Shown here one piece after another: positions 58,397 through 64,000 of a stretch of DNA of 64,000 nt (its first letter is position 1; each line of letters opens with the position of its first letter). This DNA is from Stenotrophomonas maltophilia (GTDB lineage Bacteria > Pseudomonadota > Gammaproteobacteria > Xanthomonadales > Xanthomonadaceae), in the NCBI RefSeq assembly GCF_013464485.1, contig NZ_RAUX01000019.1, positions 59,894 through 123,893 on the forward strand. The letters run 5' to 3'. Position numbers and translations under genes: made by a program. The notes beneath the pieces are model-generated. The model saw nothing but the letters and a program-made list of their open reading frames with translations. It ran no database searches and had not been told where the DNA came from.

Positions 58397-58969
58397 TCAG
58401 GGTACGTCCAACGCCTCCGGCACAGTCACTTTCCGTAGCAGCTTCAATGTTTGCCCTTCCAGCACATAGAAGTAGGCGTAGTGGCCGGTCCTGTCGTAGT
58501 TGCTGTCGTACTCGGTGCCTTCGGCCACCACCAGCGCACTGTGTGGATCGATCCTGACGATGTTCGGGCCACGCTCTCCGCCCAGGCCCTGCGGCAGCGG
58601 CTTGCCAGTGCGCAGGCTGATGAAGGTCTGCGAGAAGCAACTGGTGCCGCAGCCCCAGCCCGCCACGGTGTACTCGCCGGCGAACTCGACCTTGCCATCC
58701 TCCAGTGCCGCCGACATCCGGGTTCTGAACATGCGGGCATCACGCGTACGGGTATCCAGCGCGGCGGCAGGGCCGGCATAGAGATTCGCCACCGGGTAAT
58801 CGGTGAGCCTGGGGCCGCCATCCGCGCCGCTGAAGATCGCTTCGCGGATGCGGGTGTTCTCGGCGACCTCTGCGGGCGTCGGTTCGTCCGCGCAGGCCGC
58901 CTCCGCTCCCAGCCCAAGCGCAAGGCTCATCGCCACAACAGCGGTGCGTGCGATCAATGCAGCGTTCAT
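58397..58969 (-). CDS. Exported protein of unknown function with CGTSC motif
   Basis: Protein of 190 residues with a signal peptide (ALIARTAVVAMSLALGLGAE). Residues EFAGEYTVAGWGCGTSCFSQ and TFISLRTGKPLPQGLGG form a pattern seen in several uncharacterised proteobacterial periplasmic proteins in which the G-C-G-x-x-C pair is conserved. The rest is strand-rich (YDSNYDRTGHYAYFYVLEGQ). ATG 58969 is preferred over 58984 because it begins the signal peptide directly. It is divergent from bioB, whose control region starts 40 bases away. Confidence 0.7.
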   Translation of the reverse strand: MNAALIARTAVVAMSLALGLGAEAACADEPTPAEVAENTRIREAIFSGADGGPRLTDYPVANLYAGPAAALDTRTRDARMFRTRMSAALEDGKVEFAGEYTVAGWGCGTSCFSQTFISLRTGKPLPQGLGGERGPNIVRIDPHSALVVAEGTEYDSNYDRTGHYAYFYVLEGQTLKLLRKVTVPEALDVP

Positions 58970-59009
58970 GGCATTCCCTTGCATGAGGCCTCCATTCTAG
59001 CCATGGCAC

Positions 59010-59041
59010 TGTAAACCCGTATTTAACACCAATAGTTGACA
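59010..59041. promoter_or_regulatory. BirA operator of the biotin genes
   Basis: TGTAAACC, 16 bases, then AGTTGACA. The E. coli bio operator has TTGTAAACC and GGTTTACAA with the same 16-base spacer. The left arm is perfect and the right arm differs at two of eight positions. It lies 59-90 bases upstream of bioB and probably overlaps its promoter, allowing repression by biotinyl-AMP-bound BirA. Confidence 0.72.
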
Positions 59042-59099
59042 GTCCATGTAGGCCCACCCACACTGCCGCCCTCGCTCCACTCGTACCCAAGGTCCCGCC

Positions 59100-60143
59100 A
59101 TGGCTGCTGCCATCCGCCACGACTGGCAACACGACGAACTGCAGGCGCTGTTCGATCTGCCGTTCCCCGAACTGCTGTTCCGCGCCGCCGCTGTCCATCG
59201 CGAGCACTTCGACCCGGCCCAGGTACAGGTCTCCACGCTGCTGTCGGTGAAGACCGGTGGCTGCCCGGAAGACTGCGCGTACTGCCCGCAGGCGCAGCGC
59301 TACAACACCGGGGTGAACGCGCAGAAGCTGATGGAGACCGATGCGGTGCTGGCCAAGGCGCGCCAGGCCAAGGCCGCCGGCGCCTCGCGCTTCTGCATGG
59401 GCGCCGCATGGCGTTCGCCGAAGGACCGCGACATCCCCAAGGTGGCGGCGATGATCGCCGGGGTGAAGGCACTCGGGCTGGAGACCTGCGCCACGCTGGG
59501 CATGCTCAGCGGCGAACAGGCACGTGCACTGAAGGATGCGGGCCTGGACTACTACAACCACAACCTCGACACCGCGCCGGACTACTACGATTCGATCATC
59601 CACACGCGCCAGTACCAAGACCGCCTGGATACGCTGGAACATGTGCGCGATGCCGGCCTGAAGACCTGCTGCGGCGGCATCATCGGCATGGGCGAGACGC
59701 GCGCGCAGCGCGTCGGACTGCTGCTGGCGCTGGCCACGCTGCCGGCGCACCCGGATTCGGTGCCGATCAACAAGCTGGTGCAGGTGGCGGGTACGCCGCT
59801 GCATGGCAGCGCCGAGCTGGACCCGTTCGAGTTCGTGCGCATGATCGCGGTGGCGCGCATCGCCATGCCGCGCTCGATGGTGCGGCTGTCGGCCGGCCGC
59901 GAGGCGATGAGTGACGAACTGCAGGCGCTGTGCTTCCTGGCGGGTGCCAACTCGATCTTCTACGGCGACAAGCTGCTGACCACCGGCAACCCGGAAAGCG
60001 AACGCGACCTGGCCCTGTTCGCGCGGCTGGGGCTGCAGCCGATGGCGGTGCAGGTGAATGCCGAAGGCCACGACCACGGCGGCACCGTGCACGCCGATAT
60101 CAGCGCCGATGCACCCGGCTGCGGCTGCGCTCACGCGGCCTGA
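59100..60143 (+). CDS. bioB: Biotin synthase
   Basis: Radical SAM enzyme of 347 residues that inserts sulfur into dethiobiotin. The SAM cluster motif is [19 protein letters not shown] (CxxxCxxC). Other BioB features are [62 protein letters not shown], the [2Fe-2S] Arg in [14 protein letters not shown], and [17 protein letters not shown]. The C-terminus ends in [10 protein letters not shown] with three extra cysteines and a His. AAGG lies eight bases before ATG. It starts the bioB-bioF-bioH-SDR-bioC unit behind a BirA operator. Confidence 0.97.
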   Translation: MAAAIRHDWQHDELQALFDLPFPELLFRAAAVHREHFDPAQVQVSTLLSVKTGGCPEDCAYCPQAQRYNTGVNAQKLMETDAVLAKARQAKAAGASRFCMGAAWRSPKDRDIPKVAAMIAGVKALGLETCATLGMLSGEQARALKDAGLDYYNHNLDTAPDYYDSIIHTRQYQDRLDTLEHVRDAGLKTCCGGIIGMGETRAQRVGLLLALATLPAHPDSVPINKLVQVAGTPLHGSAELDPFEFVRMIAVARIAMPRSMVRLSAGREAMSDELQALCFLAGANSIFYGDKLLTTGNPESERDLALFARLGLQPMAVQVNAEGHDHGGTVHADISADAPGCGCAHAA

Positions 60144-60210
60144 GACGGGCCGCAAGCAGGCGCCGCGGCAACGCGCTACCCTAGCCGCCCCGTCGACGCA
60201 TTCAGCCACC

Positions 60211-61434
60211 ATGGCCCGCCCCGACCTGACCGCCCGCCTCCACGCCCAGCGCGCTCTGCGCGATGCCCAAGGCCGTCGCCGCCCGCGACGCACGGTCACC
60301 CGTCGTGATGGCGTGCGCCTGGAAGTGGACGGCCAGTGGCTGACCGGCTTCTGCAGCAACGACTACCTTGGCCTGGCCCAGCAGTTCAGCGTGGTCAACG
60401 CGCTGCAGGACGCCGCGGCACGCGAGGGCGCCGGCGCCGGTGCCTCGCACCTGGTCTGCGGCCATCATGCTCTGCATGAGGCGCTGGAACGCGAGGTAGC
60501 CGAGTGGCTGGGCTATCCGCGTGCGCTGCTGTTCGGCAGTGGCTTCGCCGCCAACCTGGCCGTGCAGCAGGCGCTGCTGAGCGAAGAGAACGATGTCTGC
60601 GTGCAGGACAAGCTCAACCACGCCAGCCTGCTTGATGCCACCCGGTTGGCCGGTGCGCGCCTGCGCCGTTATCCGCACCTTGATGCCGAAGGCGCGATGC
60701 GTCAGCTCAAGCACGCGCCCGATGGCGCGGCGATGCTGGCCACCGATGGTGTCTTCAGCATGGATGGCGACATCGCACCGCTGCGTGCTTTATCGCTTGT
60801 GGCACGCCTGCAGCAGGCGCTGTTCTATGTGGACGATGCGCATGGCGTGGGCGTGGTGGGCGATGGCCGTGGCGCGGTCGCGGCTGCCGGACTGGGCGTG
60901 GACGATGTGCCGCTGCAGCTGGTCACGCTGGGCAAGGCGCTGGGCGGTTCCGGCGCACTGGTACTGGGCCGCGACGACCTGATCGAGCATCTGGCCGAAA
61001 CCGCACGTCCCTACATCTACACCACCGCCGTGCCACCGGCGATGGCAGCGGCGGCCCTGGAAGCAGTACGCCTGGCGCGCCGCGACCACTGGCGCCGCAC
61101 CAAGCTGACCGACCTGATCGCGCTGTTCCGCAGTGAAGCGCGTCGCCATGGCCTGGACCTGATGGCTTCGGAAACGCCGATCCAGCCGCTGCTGTGCGGC
61201 GATGACCATACCGCCGTTGCGATGTCCACGACGCTGGAACAGGCCGGCTGGCTGGTCGGCGCAATCCGCCCACCGACGGTGCCGGAAGGCAAGGCACGCT
61301 TGCGCGTGACGCTGTCCGCGCTGCATACGCCGGAACAGGTGCGTGGCCTGGTGGAGGCCATCGCCAACGCGCGCGATCGCGTGACCCTGGCCGTGCGTGA
61401 AGCCGCGCCACCGCCGCTGCCCGCCTTTGCCTGA
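60211..61434 (+). CDS. bioF: 8-amino-7-oxononanoate synthase
   Basis: PLP enzyme of 407 residues that condenses pimeloyl-ACP with alanine. Motifs: [110 protein letters not shown] and the PLP Lys in [18 protein letters not shown] at 60211 fits family N-termini; the frame is open upstream within the bioB end. It is 67 bases after bioB. Confidence 0.96.
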   Translation: MARPDLTARLHAQRALRDAQGRRRPRRTVTRRDGVRLEVDGQWLTGFCSNDYLGLAQQFSVVNALQDAAAREGAGAGASHLVCGHHALHEALEREVAEWLGYPRALLFGSGFAANLAVQQALLSEENDVCVQDKLNHASLLDATRLAGARLRRYPHLDAEGAMRQLKHAPDGAAMLATDGVFSMDGDIAPLRALSLVARLQQALFYVDDAHGVGVVGDGRGAVAAAGLGVDDVPLQLVTLGKALGGSGALVLGRDDLIEHLAETARPYIYTTAVPPAMAAAALEAVRLARRDHWRRTKLTDLIALFRSEARRHGLDLMASETPIQPLLCGDDHTAVAMSTTLEQAGWLVGAIRPPTVPEGKARLRVTLSALHTPEQVRGLVEAIANARDRVTLAVREAAPPPLPAFA

Positions 61435-61451
61435 GTTCCGCGTCGTTGCCC

Positions 61452-62231
61452 ATGCATATTGAAGTCACCGGCCGTGGGCCGGACCTGGTGTTGATCCACG
61501 GCTGGGCCCTGCAGGGCGGCGTGTTCGCGCCGCTGGTACAGCGGCTTGCGGACCAGTTCACCCTGCATCTTGTCGATCTGCCCGGCCACGGCCACAGCCG
61601 CGAGGACGTCACGCCGTTGCGCCTGCCGTTCGTGGTCAGTGCCATTGCCGCAGCCACGCCGCCGGCGGTGTGGTGCGGCTGGTCGCTGGGCGGCCTGTTC
61701 GCATTGCACGCGGCGGCAACGCTGCCGAAGGTACGCGGCCTGGCAATGATCGCCGCCACGCCGCGTTTCGTGCGTGGCGAGGATTGGCCGCACGCGGTGG
61801 AACCGGCAGTGTTCGAGCAGTTCAGGCGAGAGCTGGCCAACGATTTCGGCGGTACCCTGGAGCGCTTCCTGGCATTGGACGTGATGGGCTCGGCGCACGC
61901 CCGCGAGGAGCTGCGCACACTGCGCCAGCGCCTGGTCGAGCGCGGCGCCCCCACTGAACGCGCCCTGCTGGAAGGCCTGCGCCTGCTCGAAAGCACCGAC
62001 CTGCGCGGCGCCCTGCCGACGCTGGGCAAACCAAGCCTGTGGATCGCCGGCCAGCGCGACCGCCTGGTGTCACCTGCCGCCATGCAGGCCGCTGCGGCGC
62101 TGGCCCCCGGCGCGCAGGCACTGACCGTCGCCCACGGCGGCCATGCGCCCTTCCTCGGCCATGCCGATGAGGTGGCCGCCGCCCTGCAACACTTCGTTGC
62201 CGACCTGTCACCAGCCGATGGCGGACAATGA
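61452..62231 (+). CDS. bioH: Pimeloyl-ACP methyl ester esterase
   Basis: Alpha/beta hydrolase of 259 residues that removes the methyl group from pimeloyl-ACP methyl ester and so ends the BioC-BioH pimelate route. The nucleophile is Ser in CGWSLGGLFALHAA, the catalytic Asp in WIAGQRDRLV and the His in VAHGGHAPFLGH. LIHGWALQGGVFAPLVQRLA and VDLPGHGHSR are typical of BioH. ATG at 61452 is used; a TTG six bases earlier is unlikely. 17 bases separate it from bioF. Confidence 0.95.
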   Translation: MHIEVTGRGPDLVLIHGWALQGGVFAPLVQRLADQFTLHLVDLPGHGHSREDVTPLRLPFVVSAIAAATPPAVWCGWSLGGLFALHAAATLPKVRGLAMIAATPRFVRGEDWPHAVEPAVFEQFRRELANDFGGTLERFLALDVMGSAHAREELRTLRQRLVERGAPTERALLEGLRLLESTDLRGALPTLGKPSLWIAGQRDRLVSPAAMQAAAALAPGAQALTVAHGGHAPFLGHADEVAAALQHFVADLSPADGGQ

Positions 62232-62260
62232 GCGCCTACCGAATTCCGCAGGACTGACGC

Positions 62261-63040
62261 ATGGATCTGGGTATTACTGGTCGCTGGGCACTGGTCTGCG
62301 GCGCAAGCAAGGGGTTGGGCCTTGGCTGCGCGCGTGCGCTGGTGCGCGAGGGCGTCAACGTGGTGATCGTGGCCCGGGGTGAAGCCGCCCTGCAGGCCGC
62401 CGCCGAAGAGCTGCGCGCACTGGCCGGCGCCGCCGAGGTGCGTGCAGTCGCCGCCGATGTCACCACCGAGGCCGGCCGTACCACGGCACTGGCTGCGTGC
62501 CCGCAGGTGGACATTCTGGTCAACAACGCCGGTGGCCCGCCGCCCGGTGATTTCCGCAATTTCGAGCGTGACGACTGGATTGCCGCGCTGGACGCCAACA
62601 TGCTGGCGCCGATCGCGCTGATCCGCGCCACCGTCGACGCGATGATCGAACGCGGCTTCGGCCGCATCGTCAACATCACGTCCTCGGCAGTGAAAGCCCC
62701 GATCGACATCCTGGCGCTGTCCAACGGCGCGCGCAGTGGCCTGACCGGCTTCGTCGCCGGGCTGTCGCGCCGCACCGTGGCGCACAACGTCACCATCAAC
62801 AACCTGCTGCCCGGCCAGTTCGACACCGACCGCCTGCGCGCCAACTTCGCCCACAGCGCGGGCAAGGACGGCGATGCCGGCGAAGTGGCCGAGCGCCGCC
62901 GCCAGCAGATTCCCGCCGGCCGCTTCGGCACGCCGGACGAATTCGGCGCCGCCTGCGCCTTCCTGTGCAGCGCACAGGCCGGTTACCTCACCGGGCAGAA
63001 CCTGCTGATCGACGGCGGCGCCTACCCCGGTACGTTCTAA
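62261..63040 (+). CDS. Atypical short-chain dehydrogenase without the Tyr-Lys pair
   Basis: SDR-fold protein of 259 residues between bioH and bioC. The cofactor motif GASKGLGLGCARALVREG, the NNAGGPPPGDF stretch and the Ser in VNITSSAVKAPID are kept, and the C-terminus FLCSAQAGYLTGQNLLIDGG is normal for SDRs. At the usual Y-x-x-x-K position the sequence is LSNGARSGL, which by alignment with YSAAKAGL replaces Tyr by Leu and Lys by Arg. This subgroup is widespread and usually annotated as FabG-like. Classical reductase chemistry should not work, so a different proton donor or a binding role is likely. AGGA lies seven bases before ATG. Confidence 0.88.
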   Translation: MDLGITGRWALVCGASKGLGLGCARALVREGVNVVIVARGEAALQAAAEELRALAGAAEVRAVAADVTTEAGRTTALAACPQVDILVNNAGGPPPGDFRNFERDDWIAALDANMLAPIALIRATVDAMIERGFGRIVNITSSAVKAPIDILALSNGARSGLTGFVAGLSRRTVAHNVTINNLLPGQFDTDRLRANFAHSAGKDGDAGEVAERRRQQIPAGRFGTPDEFGAACAFLCSAQAGYLTGQNLLIDGGAYPGTF

Positions 63041-63052
63041 GAGACTTTCGCA

Positions 63053-63937
63053 ATGCCGTCCCACTTCGATGCCCGCCACGTCCGCCGCGCGTTCGCCCGT
63101 GCCGCCAACAGCTACGACGCCGCCGCCGCCCTGCAGCGCGAGGTGCAGTCGCGGCTGATCGAATCGCTGGACTACTTGGAGGCACGCAAGCCCGAGGTGG
63201 TGCTGGACATCGGTGCCGGTACCGGTCATGCCAGCGCCCTGATGAAGAAGCGCTGGCCGAAGGCGCAGGTGATCGCGCTGGACGTGGCGCTGCCGATGCT
63301 GGACCAGGCCAGGCGCCAGGCCGGCTGGTGGAAGCCGTTCCAGCGCCTGTGCGGCGATGCCGCTGCGCTGCCGCTGGCCGACGACAGCGTGGACGTGATC
63401 TTCAGCAACCTGTGCCTGCAGTGGGTGGATGACCTGCCAGCGGTGTTCGCCGGGTTCCGCCGCGTGCTCAAGCCGGGTGGCCTGCTGCTGTGCTCGACGT
63501 TCGGCCCGGAAACGCTGATCGAACTCAACGAAGCCTTTGCCGCCGCCGATGACCGCCCGCACGTGAGCCGCTTCGCGCAGATCGCACAGTTCGGCGACGC
63601 GCTGATGATGGCCGGCTTCCGCGACCCGGTGCTGGACCGCGACCTGTTCACCCTGACCTACGACGACCTGCCTTCGCTGATGCGCGAGCTGCGCGCGATG
63701 GGCGCGACCAACGCACGTGTGGACAGGCGCCACACGCTGACCGGGCGCGGTCGTTTCGCCGCTGCTGCGGCGGCGTATGAACCCATGCGGCGCGCCGACG
63801 GCAAGCTGCCCAGCAGCTGGGAAGTGATCTACGCCCACGCCTGGGCACCGGACCCGGGCGCACCGATCCGCGAAGGTGGCCACGATGTGGCCTCGGTGCC
63901 GGTGTCGGCGATTCCGATCCGCCGCAAGCAAAGCTGA
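63053..63937 (+). CDS. bioC: Malonyl-ACP O-methyltransferase
   Basis: SAM-dependent methyltransferase of 294 residues that methylates malonyl-ACP to start pimelate synthesis. Motifs: the BioC-type start HFDARHVRRAFARAANSYDA, SAM motif I VVLDIGAGTGHASALMKKRW, ALDVALPMLDQAR, GDAAALPLADDSVDVIFSNL, LCLQWVDDLPAVFAGFRRVL and KPGGLLLCSTFGPETLIEL. It begins 12 bases after the SDR gene and closes the cluster. bioA and bioD are not in the window. Confidence 0.95.
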   Translation: MPSHFDARHVRRAFARAANSYDAAAALQREVQSRLIESLDYLEARKPEVVLDIGAGTGHASALMKKRWPKAQVIALDVALPMLDQARRQAGWWKPFQRLCGDAAALPLADDSVDVIFSNLCLQWVDDLPAVFAGFRRVLKPGGLLLCSTFGPETLIELNEAFAAADDRPHVSRFAQIAQFGDALMMAGFRDPVLDRDLFTLTYDDLPSLMRELRAMGATNARVDRRHTLTGRGRFAAAAAAYEPMRRADGKLPSSWEVIYAHAWAPDPGAPIREGGHDVASVPVSAIPIRRKQS

Positions 63938-63944
63938 TCGTCTG

Positions 63945-63969
63945 GTAGTGCCGGCCGCTGGCCGGCAAC
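63945..63969. repeat. SMAG-type palindrome after bioC
   Basis: Begins GTAG with arms TGCCGGCC/GGCCGGCA, seven bases after the bioC stop, in a suitable place for a 3' mRNA-stabilising or terminating hairpin. A further copy starts GTAG at 63984 and is cut by the window end. Confidence 0.72.
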
Positions 63970-64000
63970 CTCACGTTTTCAGGGTAGGCATCTGCCGGCC

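Noticed and set aside
60923-63931. Long open frame of about 1000 codons on the minus strand
   Set aside because: It runs opposite to bioF, bioH, the SDR and bioC, all of which are recognisable; its own translation is low-complexity Arg/Ala-rich without domains.

Overview
The window is about 66% GC chromosomal DNA from a Stenotrophomonas species, most likely of the S. maltophilia complex. The evidence is the xanthomonad-type gene content (large TonB-dependent receptors, a bioB-bioF-bioH-SDR-bioC run, cyoABCD with a Sco protein) and above all many short GTAG-ended palindromes in the intergenic gaps that match the SMAG repeat family of S. maltophilia. One tRNA (Arg, CCG anticodon) is present. 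No CRISPR array, insertion sequence, integrase or rRNA was seen.

Layout. 1-6800: the start of a TonB-dependent receptor cut by the window edge, a HAD phosphatase, an ExoD protein, a sorbosone-dehydrogenase-like lipoprotein with a DUF2231 membrane protein, and two small immunity-like genes. 7039-9398: a secreted subtilase without a propeptide, translationally coupled to a propeptide-like protein that is probably its external chaperone. 9652-14321: the cytochrome bo3 operon cyoABCD and a Sco copper chaperone. 14446-18377: two MocR-type regulators around a small membrane/thioredoxin-like gene pair, with two copies of one 23-bp operator. 18438-31006: mixed housekeeping and hypothetical genes, including AraC regulators, a VOC protein, a TPM protein coupled to an M3 peptidase, a YiiX-like hydrolase, a 51-residue Gln/Asn-rich protein, AtoE, UbiA, tRNA-Arg and a double aspartyl-protease/PDZ protein.

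31087-46640 is a complete-looking N-acetylgalactosamine (GalNAc) utilisation locus. The left arm, transcribed leftwards, codes for a GH31 glycosidase, a TonB-dependent receptor and a Tat-exported GH109-like glycosidase. The right arm codes for AgaS, a ROK kinase, a GatZ/KbaZ-type aldolase, the DeoR-type repressor AgaR, the deacetylase AgaA and an MFS sugar porter. The inferred flow is release of GalNAc from glycans outside the inner membrane, import by the porter, phosphorylation, deacetylation, deamination/isomerisation to tagatose-6-phosphate, and aldol cleavage. No phosphotransferase system and no tagatose-6-phosphate kinase are visible.

46800-53365 is an orphan VgrG island of the type VI secretion system. 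VgrG is followed by a small adaptor-like protein, a candidate effector with an M15-peptidase-like metal motif, two paralogous exported proteins that look like immunity proteins, and the decayed remnant of a third copy. The DNA becomes visibly AT-richer from the VgrG C-terminus onward. 53337-58969: a SecD-head lipoprotein, HdeD, ComF, a Yellow/MRJP-like secreted protein, a CLC chloride/proton antiporter and two hypothetical genes. 59010-63937: the biotin cluster, preceded by a good BirA operator and containing an SDR that lacks the catalytic Tyr/Lys pair.
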